This document shows, piece by piece, positions 44,158 to 57,350 of a stretch of DNA of 64,000 nucleotides. The first letter of the stretch is position 1. Each line of letters begins with the position of its first letter. The notes under the pieces were generated by a model that had not been told where the DNA came from, made no database searches, and saw only the letters and a program-made list of their open reading frames with translations. Made by a program: the position numbers and the translations under genes. Origin of the DNA: Cryptomeria japonica (Eukaryota; Streptophyta; Pinopsida; Cupressales; Cupressaceae); assembly GCF_030272615.1 (NCBI RefSeq), contig NC_081410.1, positions 116,633,140-116,697,139 on the forward strand, in the 5' to 3' direction.

Positions 44158-47100
44158 ATGTTGAAATGCATCTCATGGAATATTTGGGGGCTTGAATCCC
44201 TTGACAAGAAACATGTTGTTAAAATGTTTCTCAATCAACATAAGGATGGAGACATAGTAATGAGCTTCAAGAAGTCAAAGCAGTTAAGTTTACTCTAGAA
44301 GTAAACCTGAAATTCATTTGGAAAGATGCCCTTCAAATATCCACCAATCATGCAAAGGGGAAGGGAGGTGTTGTTTTGCTAATCAATGGAAGATGGAAGG
44401 ATCTGATCCTGGACTATGGCTCATCACTACACAATAGAGTTGTCTGGGCAACTATGAACTTTTGTAACATTAAAATTGAGATATGTTCAATATATGCCCC
44501 AAATGATTACAAATAAAGAATATAGTTGTGGCAGTGGGTATGTTCCCTTCCAGAAATCGCCTGGATTCTAGAAGGAGACTATAATATGATTGAAAACCCT
44601 AAAGATAAGATGAGGGTATTAACATGGATTGGAAGGGGTGGGGGGGGGGGGGATTACACTAGTTTAGAATGAAGCACAAGAAGAGACTCTTTGATCCCTT
44701 GGAAGGTCTTAAAAGGGAATATGAGAGGATTTGGTTTACTTGGTGTAACTTTCAGCAAGTTCATAAAAGAATTTATTGTAGGATGGACATATTCTATGAA
44801 AATAAGGACTCCTTTTCCTTTATGCAAGATGATAAAGGGGTATTTGTCAGAGTATGCCCTTACACATTATCTGATCACCATCCGATTGTCTCCCAAGTCC
44901 GTTTAAAAGACAAAACTACTCTTAAGAATGTGAGAGATGAGAAATTTATTTTGAACACTAGACTCTTGGAAGATCAAGATGTACTTACTACTGTATATAT
45001 GATTAGGAAAATTAACAAATGGAAGAATGTTACCAATTCCAGATGGAATCAGAATGTAGATAGTTGGAAATGTTTGCTTAAAACTATTGGAATAAAGAAG
45101 GCTAAAGACAATAGGAAACTTGAAAGATATATTATGGACAACCTTCAGATGATGGAGGCTCAAGCCCAAAATGATCCATTCAATTTTAGGTTTTCCCAAT
45201 CTATGACACATTGTAGAAATATTCTGAGAAATATTCAATAGTACAAGATTCAAGGAGCCAAAATCAAGGCTAGAATGAATTGTCTGCTTCAAGGGAACAA
45301 CGGATCTAAGTTATTTTTCAAGATGTTAAAGCAGAAAGAGTACAAAGAAAATATTGACAAAATCTATGTTGAAGGGAAGGATATGGTGGAGGATGAAGAG
45401 ATTAAAAATACCTTCCTACACTATTATCAGGACCTCTTTGTTTTCAAAGATAACTTTGCTTCTTGAATCACAACTAGGGATAGATGTGAGAGGCTAATTC
45501 CTAAGTTGATATCTGTTGTGGATGCTCTAGCTCTCAATAAGCCCATCTCGATCAAGGAGATTAGAAGATGGTCTACCTATTGAGTTGTACAAGGCTAATA
45601 TTGATTGGATGAGCGAAGATCTCTTATTGGTGTATAAGGAAGAGGTTGAAAAGGGCTCTCTTGGTCCATATATCAAGAAGGGGACTATCAAACTCCTTCC
45701 TAAAAAGGGGGATAAATCATTAATTAATAATTGGAGACCAATTACCCTCCTAAATGTTTCATACAAGATTCTTGCAAAGATTTTGGCCCTTAGCCTTGTG
45801 GATATTCTGCTTGGCTTCATTAGTTATACACAGACAGGTTTCATCAAAGGCAGATACATCCTAAAGAACCTTATTACAAGTTGGGAAGCCATGAGTTGGG
45901 CAAAATCTACTAATCAGAATGTAGCTATTTTCCTCCTTGATTTTGAGAAGGCTTATGATTGTGTGGAGTGGGGCTTTCTCACCATGATGCTAAAAGCTTT
46001 CAGGTGCCCCATAGAGTTTTTCCATATGGTTAAGGTCCTTCCATAGGGATGCTTTTGCTCAGGTGGAGATCAATGGGTCTCTAACTAAAGCATTCAATCT
46101 GGAACGGTCCATAAGACAGGCTGCCCCCTAAAATCCACCTTATTTGTCATTGCCTGAGATGCAACTCTTTCATTGAGAATCAAAGGTATCTCTCTATCGA
46201 ATAAGATTGACCCAATTAACATACAACTTGTTGATGATACTACCTTATTTCTTGAGTTGAATGAGGAAAATATGGAATCTTAAGCTCAATATTTTTTGTG
46301 AAGCTTCTGGAGACAAAATTTCCCCTTCCAAATCTATTCTCCTAGGTTGGCTTGATGACCCCCCTAATTAGTTGAGCAAATATGATTACCAGTGGGGAGG
46401 GCTCTCTAAGCAAGTTCAATATTTGGGCATTCCCTTCTCTGTCTTCCCTTTTTTGAAAGAGATGTGGCTTTGGATGAAGGAAAAATTGGAGACAAAATTA
46501 AGGAAATGGGATAAACAGTATCTATCACTAGCTGGTAGAATTTAGGTTTGTTAGAAGATTCTCTCTTCTTACAGCTTATATTATGCACATCGGTGTGGAT
46601 GTTCAACAATTATCAAATCAGTGAAGTTAATAAAACTATAAGAAATTTCTTGTGGTTTGATGGAAGAGGAATTAAGAAATGACACTCTATTAAATGGAGT
46701 TGGTGTTGTCTAGATAAGACGATAGGGGGTATGGGGTTGAAGGACCTCAAACTCCAAGGCATTGTTCTAGCTGCTAAATGGATTTTTTACTCCTTGGAAG
46801 GAGATAAACCCTGGAAGGTCCTTATTAGGAACAACATTGTGTTGGTTGTTCCTAAGCAAGCCAAAACTTGGAAATCACTCCCCTTTAGTGACCTAGTTGC
46901 TGGGAATTTCCCTGTCTCCATAGCTGGTTCAAATGTGTTTAAGGAAATATGGAAGACGTGGGAGGTTGTCAGGTCTTGGGTCTCTAATTGTAGAGTCAAT
47001 GGTAATAATGACATTATATGTGGGGAAAGATCTATTTGGTGGAATCTTTTTTCACAAAGATAGACCCCTTGCTCTCATCCAATGCTTCTCTATTAAGAGC

Positions 47101-48107
47101 TAGGCCACTATAGGTATATGTTATTTTAAAGATATTATTATTAATGGTCATTTAATCTCGTGGGTTGAGTTGTCCCAGGAATGTCAGGTCCCTGCGCCTA
47201 ATTGGAGGACATGTTCTATGATGGGGGAGGCTTGTAATGTACTCCAACTTCCTAAACCTTGTGTTGACGACGTTGACATGTTTCTCTCCTACACTTGGAT
47301 ATATGACACTCCACTTATGAGGAACAAAGAAAAGTTGGTTTATAATACTTTATGTTGCAATATTGATCTTATAGCTCATATTGATACTGTATGGTTTACT
47401 GATTTTTCTAACAATCAATGGCAAATTTTTTTACTAGATTATGGAGTAGTGATACTACTCCTAAGAAGAAATTCTTCAAATGGTTTCTTATCTTGAATAG
47501 ACACCCTTTTAGGAGTGACCAACATACAGTTGACATTTGTAGTACATAGAGAGTGGCTGAAACTGCTCATCACATTTTCTTTGAATGCATCATTGCTAAG
47601 GAGATTTGGCTCCTATTTGGAATTAATATAAATGATAATGTTAAGCTTATGGATATTGTTATAGGCTTTGTGAAGGGCTTAAAAAAAGATTGTAACTTCT
47701 TTTGGCTTATATTATCTTGTGAAATTTTATGGTATATATGGAAGATTAGGAAGGTGGATAAGTATCAGGGCAAAGGTAGGATGCTTACCAAGTCTCTAAG
47801 AAGACTCACTATTCACCATATTGTTGTGCAGGTTACTAGCATTATGAGAATGGCCAAGAAAAAGTTTGAGAGATTCTTAGAGGATGGGTATATGAGAGTA
47901 TTCACCTCAGAAATTTCCCACAGGTACACGTGGAGCAGATTCAATCTGGAGAGAACCCCCTTTGTGAATGCCTTAGCAACTTTCATGCACAAAATTAATG
48001 AAGGTAGGAAAATGGAGAGGGAGTATTTAGCCCAACTCGTAGCCCATGGAGTAGTCCCAATCAATGGTAACAAAACAATCATATGGATGGAAGGCCCCCT
48101 TGGCTGA
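44158..48107 (+). pseudogene. LINE C ORF2 (endonuclease, RT, zf-RVT)
   Basis: Starts MLKCISWNIWGLESLDKKHV. The endonuclease shows ELQEVK after a small frameshift, EGDYNMIE near 44573, and SDHHPIVSQV near 44870; a run of 13 G at 44640-44652 disrupts the frame. RT at 45585-46260 has LPKKGDKSLINNWRPITLLN, SYKILAKILA, TGFIKGRYIL, LLDFEKAYDCVEW and an intact VDD box at 46227-46238. A connector at 46731-47063 contains GLKDLKLQGIVLAAKW. A C-terminal piece (47553-48107) has a zf-RVT-like TAHHIFFECIIAKEIW and then a basic tail. Stops and frameshifts throughout. No RNase H signature in the tail. Confidence 0.85.
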
Positions 48108-48180
48108 ACTGCCTAGGTGGATCAACAATTTTGGGTCATACAGATGTTTACGAATGGTTGGATATTGGATCAATGTTTTT

Positions 48181-48610
48181 GACATCACAGTTATGCCTTG
48201 TATATTGTCCTACATATGATTCATTTTTGAGTGTGGATATATATGTTCTTATACATATGAGTCTATTCTGTTATTCAATGTAGTCTTGTATAAGAGTTCA
48301 TCGTACACTACGGTCTTTTGATTAGATTAGTCTGATTTTTTGGACAGTATATCCATGATATGTTTTTTTTTTTTATAAGTCACAGCCGAAGCAGTATTTT
48401 TGATATCACAGTTATGCCTTGTATATTGTCCTACATATTAATCATTTTTGAGTGTGGATATACCTATGAGTCTAGTCTGTTATTCAATTTTGTCTTGTAC
48501 ATGAGTTCATCGTACACTACAATCTTTTGATTAGATTAGTCTGATTTTTTGGATAGTATATCCATGCTATGTTTTTTTTTGATAAGTCACAACCGAAGCA
48601 GTATTTTTTA
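48181..48610. repeat. 221-bp tandem duplication spanning LINE C 3' UTR and a SINE tail
   Basis: Unit 1 is 48181-48401, unit 2 is 48402 to about 48610. Each runs from TATCACAGTTATGCC-type sequence through the LINE 3' UTR into a T-run plus ATAAGTCACA and CGAAGCAGTA, the 3' end of the SINE. A TTTTTGA microhomology sits at the joint. The copies differ by scattered substitutions and a small indel. Confidence 0.88.
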
Positions 48611-48709
48611 GCTTTTTCCTGGAGCTAAGAACCAGTCAAGTAGACTTGAACCCAAGACCTCTCATTTAGGAAGCTTGCAACTAACCGCTACATTGTGGGG
48701 TCATCCCTA
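48572..48709 (-). mobile_element. tRNA-derived SINE, about 138 bp, with target duplication
   Basis: On the minus strand the head has an A-box-like TAGCGGTTAG and a B-box GGTTCAAGTCT, the two internal Pol III promoter elements of tRNA genes, at the right spacing. An unrelated body and a poly(A) tail (T-run at 48572-48580) follow. A 15-bp flanking repeat with one mismatch (48557-48571 and 48710-48724) marks target-primed insertion. It depends on a LINE for movement. Family not identified. Confidence 0.88.
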
Positions 48710-48765
48710 TATATCCATGCTTTGTTATTATGTAATATTTACTCTTTATATTAATACAATAAAAA

Positions 48766-51700
48766 TACAAATTGTAATGAACATATTTTGACCGTAATTA
48801 ACAAATAACCTAAAGAAGAGCGGACATAAAATCATATGCCACAATTGTCAATGTTTTGTCTCCTATTATGACACCAACAAATACATTAAAGTCTATAATC
48901 TTAATTTATGCCTAGTTCAATTGATGATTGTCTAAGTATTTTCCTTTACTCCCTACCTAAATTCTGCCAGCTAATAGAAAATTATAAAAATAAAAAGCAA
49001 ATTTAAAAATAAATTCTTAACATTAGAAAAGACTGGAAATAATTTAGGTTGCACGATTATTGATGAAGATTAATGTCAATTTCAGTAAGTCTTGCCTATA
49101 AAGGCAGGGACTAATAATAACTTCATTACTTTTGAATACCACTTTGCCTTGGTTTTTTTGGGCATTCCTTCCCTTGGGCAGTGTGGGAGAATAAAATACT
49201 CGTCCATTTAAGGAAAGACTTATTTGAGGCGTAAAAATTACTACACATGCTTAGAAAACATGAGCGTGGTGGGCCCACTTGGTGGCTTGATTGGCTGCAA
49301 TCAATATTAGTTGCCCCACATTTTCCATTCCCCATTGTGGAGATCAACCGTTGATCTTGAGAGCTTTGGCCGGAATGAAATATTAACCATTGATCATCGT
49401 GGGGATTAGCGGCTAGTGTAAAGGGGTCAAAAGGAAGTCCTCCATGGAATACACAAATGCATGCATGGAACTAATTATATGCATTTGACCCACATCAAAT
49501 GCCTCACTACTTTGGAACTTGTTAGGGCAATGACACTACATCATGGGCCCTTGTATTGATTTACACTGAGAGTTAATGATGGATGAAGCAAACTAAAGCA
49601 CATCAAATGCCTCACTATTTTGGAACCTTGTTAGAGGAATGGCACTACATTATGGGCCCCTGTATTGTTTTATATTTAGAGTTAATAATGGATGAAGGTC
49701 CTGTCATAGTTTATGCTTGCCACCATGTAATCCATATTTGGGAGGTACATAAGTTTGAATGGAAATAACACTGATGTCAAATGATATTATGATTCAAATT
49801 TTAGATTATGATGATAAGTAGGATTTTACGAGAATATTTGGTATCTTCAAAGAAGAAATCATTTTTGGAAAAGAAAAATGTGATCTTTTTAATTCAATTA
49901 TAGAGAAGTAAATGACTTTTCTTAAGTTTTGATATATGCATTGAATTTTGTTGTTGGGTGGTCTAACATACCATCAATTTAGATAAAATATAGGCGTATT
50001 TCACATTTTTTTAAAGAAAACTAATATGTTGGAAGGAAGTCAAATTTTCCCATTGTCTATATCACAAGGTCATGGTCATTCATGATAACTTAGTGACTAT
50101 TGTAATGTTGTTCCAATTTAAGGGCTTAGTGATATAATTAAGTGTATTTAGACAAAACCTTGCTTATTGTACAAGTGAATTAGTGTTTTCATATTTGTCC
50201 TCCAAAATAAACCGATTAGAAACATTTTGTTACTTTCATAAATCACTTAAAAATATAAATCAACAATGAGTTATGACTTGCAATCATATAAAATACTTTT
50301 TAGACTTATATCACAAGTAAAGTCCTAATTTTAATCATATCCTATATCCTAATTAAATGTTGAAAAATTTCAAAAGATATAAAGTTGAGAGGAATAAAAA
50401 TGAGCTTGTTTTGCAATATAATTAATTTTGACTTTGTTGACAAGACAAAACTTTGAGTAATAATCCTTGTTTGATCAATATTTCAAATAATTAGCCACAC
50501 AAAGAGGTGTAGATATATGAGATGAGACTAGGAAGAAATGATACATAAAACTAGTGTATTTCATATGAAAATCTTACAAGCCTTCAAAGTCTTTATTTTT
50601 GAAATTTCTCATTGAACATGTGGAATTTCAACATTCTTAGTTGAATTACAAAATTATATTCATAAAAAACACAACTCACTTGTTGAATTTATAAAAATTA
50701 GAAAATAAAATAATAGCTAAAAAATATAAAATTATATTTAAAATTTAAGACTGTAACTTTTATAAAAGAGTTTTTATTGTGTACTTAGAGACAATAACTT
50801 ACAATAAGATACATTTTTTTCTAACTTGGGTACAAGTAATAACTTTATACCGAAATTTATAATTTAAAGTATCTAAGACCCTAAATTAAATAAACATTTA
50901 ATGATTGTAGCAATAAGGTCTCTTCATGACAATGCTACTTCCAAGCTTATTCTTTCATGGCAAAGCAAATTTGCACAAGTTCTAGGGTAAACTCATTCCA
51001 TTTTTGATGTTTTTCTATACAACATATTTCCTTTCAAGCAAATCTTCAAGTAAAATAAGTCATAAGAAAATCTCGAGGAAAGAAAGTTCTTGTAGGCAAT
51101 GAATAGATCCATGTGTCATGCAATCATAGTCACCTTCTTAAGACATAGGTCTTCCCTAGTTCAAATGGAGAATCTTGATATGGTATTCAACTTGAACCCC
51201 ATATGAGTTCCTGATAGCCCTTATCACATAGGTTATCTCCATATTAGTCTTCATATCATTAAGGTGTCAAGATGTCTTATACTAACATGGCTCTCATATT
51301 TATCACTTATTCATGTTAAATAATCATATGATGATAAAGAGGTTAGTCAAAGCAAAGAAACCAACTAAACAAAGAGAAGCCTAAATATGAGAGCAAAAAA
51401 AAGGTCATTGTATTAGACTAGCACCTCATATCCTCTTTAACAATAATAATTTCAACACTAAGTGCCCACAATGACACATTGGTCTATCTCTTGTACCAAA
51501 CTCTAAGGAAAGCAATCATGTTCCTCATCACAATATACTTAAATAATTGGGCCAATGTGTTCAAAAGAGGAATACCTTCATGATTTTCATTTAATTGAGC
51601 TCCAAGTTTTAAAATCTCTTTATTTCGACCTATTATAATTTGATAAATTGCCTAAAAAAGCCTTCATTAAATTGTCTTAATTTTTCCCTTAATTTCTTTT

Positions 51701-54600
51701 AATCCTTCTCCAAAGAGCTTCTCTATTTTTTTTTACAAACTTCTTGATTTGTATTCTTTAGTATCTACATAGCATTCTCCTAGCCAAGCATTACCTTTGA
51801 TTATAATCATAACTACAACATTTCCTTTAGTTTCTAAATCCTTTTCTCTTTATAAATATTTCACTTAGGCTAATATTTGACATAATAAATTTTGTATTTC
51901 AACACTTCCTCATATCCCATAATATTTTCACCCTATTATTTTTACACAATTAGATTTTGTTTGATGAATCCACCAACTTAAAACATTTAAATTAACAAAC
52001 TACACTCATGGCATATCATTTATGTAGCTATATATTTTCTATTTCACATTTATACAGAAAATTAATATTGCCCTTTGCAACTCATAACAACTTTTATAAT
52101 TCTTGCCTTCTTGTAGTCACAACCATTGAATTTATGACTAATAGTCTTGTGGATCTAAATGAACTTTGCGCATCTCTCACTCTTACCCTTAAATACAACG
52201 ACCAATCCTCTTATTATTTATTTAGAACAATAATAGCCACATGGTATTACATGTCATAACACATGACCACATACTCTGTGTGCCCCATATTTCAAATAAG
52301 GGTTAAACCCAAAACATACAAAAGCTATCAACTTGAACTCAAGGAAAATATACTATAAAGGGTTTCGGGGTCCCTTCAAAACATGTTTTTTCCCGTAATC
52401 AAAAACTCAAGGAAAATATCATATATAAGATTTTCATGTTTGTTATGGTTGATTGTAGAATTAAGATTTAGAACTTATTAAATAATTCTTATAGATTCAG
52501 AATATTTTATGACTCGGACTTGAATTGACCAGTGTATTACATCTAACATAAACTTTGTATATTTGAACTTAACTTAAGAACATAAACATAAAAAGGTGAA
52601 TTTGTTATAGTTGACTGAAAGATTTGCAATCAAGAGTACTAGCAGACTTATGATACTTTAAGCGCTAGGCTTGAATATGTGGTGTATTAGATTTAATATC
52701 CACTTCGTTCTAGAATAAAACCAGCCTTCAAAATATAGATTTTAATGAATTGGTAATATTAGATTTAATAAAAAATTAAGTTTATATTGTTAGAGTTCAA
52801 TTTCTAATTGGTCTCTACCATCTTGTAGGATTCATGTGTCTAGGGATTTGCATATGCCAAAATCTCACTCTAGTACAAATCTACCCATTGAATTTAAGTC
52901 GAAGCATAATAGAAAATTATAACATAAATGCTTTGTTAATTTAATTAGAGATCTAATGTGATATGGTTGATTGATTGAGCTCTAATTGTGGCAAAGGTAT
53001 TGGAAAAATGAAGAGTTCTCCCTCATAGACTGGCCATTGTATATTAACTAACCATGAGGTGTTGGTTATCTTAAGCCTTCTTATCAATCCTATTATGGGT
53101 TGTTTGCACCTAAAGGTAATTCAAATTGCCGTACCAGTAATCATTAGGGATCTCCAAGGTATAATAACAACTTTGTCATGAAGGTTGACCATTTCAAAGG
53201 TATTTTATGAAATCAAATGTTTTCAAAGGGGTATTTAGTGAATTTCAACTGATGTGTGACCTAATTTGACTATAATAAAGTATTTCCAATCTTTGAAGAG
53301 GGCCTTAAATCTAAACCAATGGTTCTTAGGGTCATCTATAATTGGTCTAGGTCTACTAATAGATTATTTATTTCATCTACAAGCAAACATGAATAAAAAT
53401 AGCTAACATATGCATTTCCTCATGTCATCAAGGTCTTATCACATCTAGGGGCCTACTTTGAGGCACACAACTTGAAAAATGTGTCCTAGAAGGATTCTCT
53501 AAAGTATTACTTAATTTGAACAGTTAAAAAATATAATGTAAATATGACCCAAAAATTGTTTAAAACTCAAATCAATAAAATAGACACATCCAACCAAGCC
53601 CAAAATAAAGACCGAACCAACTAAAAGTAATCACCCTATGAGCCCAAAGAGATAGACCAAGACTATAACTAAAAGCACATCTCTAGACAATAAGAAATTG
53701 GTATAATCCTAACATCAAATTTGAAAGTGAATGCCTAGCATACAAGAAGGCGAAGACTAAAGTCAAGCATGCATAAACCCCTAGAGCTTGGGGATCACCC
53801 TACAATCAGAAATTAATTTAAACTAGATGGTGGGTCTCAAAACTCATGTAAAATCCAACAACTTCAAACATATACCTCATTGAGTACAAATAAGTGATGT
53901 CTTCACTAGATCAAGACTTAATCACCAAGCTAATGTAAGTCTTGGTAAATTGAAGACTCTAAAGAAACCTAACTCAGTACACCAAACAAACGACTCCACA
54001 TTTTCATTGAGGAAAATGGGCTGTCTTGTGAGCACAACAATTCTATTTAATGACATGAAAAGAAAAATTAAACACTTTTTGTAGTTATTTTAATTTAAAT
54101 TTGATACTTTGATTTTTTTATATTTTGAAGATTACCATTACTTGATTGGAACAATTTGGACACTTATCTTAATGGAGAATAAACATCTTATAGTAATTTG
54201 GATATGATTTGGATATACATATTAGAGCTGCTCAAGTTTAAAGCATCCACTAATAGGATTTATACGAAGACATTATGAAGTATTGATGATATAACTACTC
54301 TTGGAGATGAAACTAGAAATAACATCTCAAAGAGCATGTTGCTACCAAAGGTTGTTTCCTATTCTTTTGGAAAAAAAATTATGTCCTTGATATGAGCATT
54401 CTCATTGGAAATGTCCATTCCTTCTTAATTTTTTTTGTACTTCACATTGCTGCTAAGAAAAAGTTTCTCAAAGAAATAATGGACCTTTGTTTTATGAAAG
54501 GATAGAACAAAGCCCCTTTTATATATGACTCATAACCAAATCAAAGAAAAACTAGTGCATCCCTCTAAACATGCTCTAATGGGCAAGTTTTCTAGCATGC
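48766..54600. other. AT-rich intergenic DNA without a recognised gene
   Basis: Nearly 6 kb with only short frames (for example 49126-49347, 49583-49768, 52008-52259) that show no domain. The only structure noted is the 108-bp duplication at 49491. A TATA-like CCTATAAAGG near 49097 is unexplained. Very decayed repeats may be present beyond what I can read by eye. Confidence 0.55.
49491..49698. repeat. 108-bp tandem duplication
   Basis: CACATCAAATGCCTCACTA starts at 49491 and again at 49599; the units match with scattered transitions to about 49697. Confidence 0.85.
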
Positions 54601-55307
54601 AACATTAATCAAAATCATTGGATCTTGCTAGAGTAAGATAATATAATATATCATTAAATATAAATATTATTAATAATAACATATTATTTAACATAGTTAT
54701 AATTGGTTATTTTATTGGGTATGCCTAGGCCTAGAGTTAGTTAGTCTAATAATTGACTAAAGTCTTTGTATATATTACTTTTCTATTAATGATACATTAC
54801 TTGTTGATTACCTTTCAATATTATATTATGGTATCAAATCTAATCTAGGAGCTTCCAACACGAGCACAATGTGGCTTGAGGGTGGGTATTGCAGAAATAA
54901 GCACAATTGAATCATAACAAGGCCAACCAAAAATTTGGCTAGTAGTGGTAGAGAACCAAAAAAAGGGAGGCCCTACATTTGAGTCCTAGCTAGTCCATCA
55001 AAATTTCAACAAGAGAGGTAAATTTCATTTGTGAATTTTATCTAAGTTGATAGTGCAATAATATGTGTCAATAAGATTCAATTATAATATTGAGTACTTC
55101 TTCTCCTAACTATATCAACTTATTAATCCATTCTTTTGTGATATTGGATATATTCTTCATTTCACCCAAGGGAGAAGATCATTATTGAGATATTAGTACA
55201 AGGGAAGTATATGTTGCATTTGGTAGATCTAAGGACAAGCGGAAGGGAACACTTTTAAGGTTGTAGTGTGGTTGATTCAAGTAGATTCTTGAAAAAAGAA
55301 AATAATT

Positions 55308-55553
55308 GTCAAGCAAGGAAGTCTGAATAGAGTGCTTGTTGCAAATCATAATTTTGAGGACCTTCTTAAATAACTAGATTATATCTTTTTTATAAATTAA
55401 GGCTAGCATGAAGCATGGATATTGAAAGTGGTCAAGTAGGGAAGTGTTAATAGAGTGCTTGTTGCAAATCATAATTTTGAGGACCTTCTTAAGTAACTAT
55501 ATTAGATGTTTTTTTACAAATTAAGGCTAGCATGAAGCATGTATGTTGAAAGT
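55308..55553. repeat. 123-bp tandem duplication
   Basis: GTCAAGCAAGGAAGT at 55308 and GTCAAGTAGGGAAGT at 55431 begin two similar units. The related copy at 62319-62790 has a single unit, so the duplication is local. Confidence 0.8.
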
Positions 55554-55800
55554 GGATCTTGATTAACTGTAACTATATGAGAAGAAACAAAGCAATTGGG
55601 AAGAAATGGAAGTTGCTCAAGGAGAGGTTAGTAGCAAAGAAATAATTTCTCTTATTGAAGAGGAAATTTCTGTATATTCCTCACAAATTGAAATAAAAGG
55701 TACTAATGTATCCTTGCAAACTATAATGGAAGAGATAATTCAAGGATTTGATCCCATTTTTTCTTCAATTTGTCCATAATAGAGGAACCGAAAAAAGAGT

Positions 55801-55972
55801 TAGACCCCATGTATGAGTAAATGCAAATAAATGTGGAATTATATAAGAAATTGGAGAACCTAAAATTTCTTAGGCGAATAAAGAATTAGATCCCATGTAT
55901 GAGGAAATGCAAATAAATGTGGAATTATATAAGAAATTGGAGAACCTAAAATTTCACAGGTCAATAAAGAGA
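55801..55972. repeat. 86-bp tandem duplication
   Basis: Units 55801-55886 and 55887-55972 share most of their length (TAGACCCCATGTATGAG and TAGATCCCATGTATGAG starts). Confidence 0.85.
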
Positions 55973-57150
55973 CAATCAATTGATTTGTTTCCACAACCAA
56001 GAGTAAACCGACACTATCGTGCATAATAAACTAGGGTAAGTATTCCTACTCTACGGAAAAAAGAACCAAGGCTTGAGAAAACGATAAGTTCATATATTCT
56101 AGAGAAACAATATGGATAGGAAATTGTTCAAATAATTACAACTCCTACTTAGTTGGAGATAGAAATCATGAGAAAATAATATTAGGGAAATATTGAGCTT
56201 GCCAATTTTAAAAGGATATTAGATCAAATTGATACTTTTAAGCCTAAAAGGGAGGCCAATGATATATCAACGATTAATCAAGATGCATTAGGTCTAGGAT
56301 CACTTAGTTTGCTACCCCTATAGTAAACACATACAATAGGGAGCATGAATCAGGGAATTATCAAATATACACCATTATTTAGGCCACCTAATTAGGGAGC
56401 AAGAGATAATAGAATTACAATACATAGTAACTATAACCATGATTGTAAAAAGATAAAAATAGAAAAAAAAGATTTGATTCTGATAAATTAAGGAGCTGCA
56501 AGGGTACATCAAGACATGAAAAATGCCCTTTCTGAGTCAAGGATGGAACCTATACTTCCTTTGTACTTGTCACAACCCTCCCTTATCACCTTTGGGTTTA
56601 AAATACAAACTCTATTATATTTTTTTTTGATAAACTATTTAAATGATTGAATGAATATTATAAAGGGATAAAATAATAAAACACACACACACACATGGAA
56701 AATATACATTTTTCTTAATTATTTTATAGTTTTCCTCATCCAATTATGGCACATGTTGTAGGAAGAATAAGAAGCTTCTAGAGGATTCTCCACCACCTTG
56801 CATGTAACTCCTCCCACTAAGTCTAATCAATTTGCATGAAATCCAAAATTGGGAAAGAATCTCTTTTTTTAATTAAAATTATAGATAGTGGAATAGAGGG
56901 ATTTTTCTTATAAATGATATGCAAGTTTTCAAAGATAGGAGTTGGTTAGTCCATAGAGAAATTCTTTTTGTAGTCATATTTCATTTTTGAAAATAGCTAA
57001 GATTGCTTTGGAGGATTTCTTTCAAGTTTGAAGGATCAAGGGAGGCTTAATTGAAGGATTCATAGGGGATTCTACATCAATTGCAAGCATCCAGGTTCTT
57101 TTATTTTAATTTTATTTGAATCATGCATCTTGTTCTTGCTGCGAATTAGG

Positions 57151-57254
57151 ATTAGATCAATTGTTTGTCTTTCTTGATAGGAATTAGATCAATTTGTCTT
57201 TCTTGATAAGAATTAGATCAATTTGTTTTTCTTGATAAGAATTAGATCAATTTC
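57151..57254. repeat. Short tandem array, period 29-32 bp, about four units
   Basis: ATTAGATCAAT begins units at 57151, 57183, 57212 and 57241, each followed by a TTCTTGATAAG-like segment except the last. Confidence 0.8.
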
Positions 57255-57350
57255 TTGCTGAAGAACTAGATTAGATCCATCTTTATTTCCTCCCTTTGAA
57301 TTCATCTCTCTGGTTTTTCGAATAGGAATCTGAATCTCATCCTTTAAATA

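Larger units (their letters stand above)
41881..48765 (+). mobile_element. LINE C, L1-type element of a second clade (no RNase H)
   Basis: ORF1 (42107 to about 44090) and ORF2 (44158-48107) in the usual order, then a 3' UTR that includes a 221-bp duplication and a SINE, ending near CAATAAAAATAC at about 48753. Unlike A, B, D and E it lacks RNase H after zf-RVT, and it has no third ORF. The ends are approximate; I see no clear target duplication. Confidence 0.8.
54700..56562 (+). mobile_element. Decayed retroelement fragment (LTR end, PBS-like site, unrecognised coding remnant)
   Basis: TGGTATCAAATC at 54829-54840 matches the initiator tRNA-Met PBS at 10 of 12 bases, after AT-rich sequence that could be an LTR end. 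Downstream, broken plus-strand frames carry protein-like text (STREVYVAFGRSKDKRKG near 55190, DPMYEEMQINVELYKKLENL near 55893) and a possible knuckle remnant CKGTSRHEKC near 56491-56520. It is interrupted at 56563-56567 by the 3.4-kb solo LTR and seems to continue at 60006. No RT recognised, so the class is uncertain. Confidence 0.35.

Noticed and set aside
48600-48709. A tRNA gene
   Set aside because: A and B boxes are present, but the body does not fold as a tRNA and it ends in poly(A) with a target duplication, so it is a SINE.
49126-49347. Minus-strand 73-codon frame near a TATA-like box
   Set aside because: No domain, no start context and no similarity; the TATA-like box is on the other strand.
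54829-56562. Possible endogenous caulimovirid sequence
   Set aside because: A PBS-like site and a later TATAAAAG are suggestive, but no RT, movement or coat motif could be recognised.
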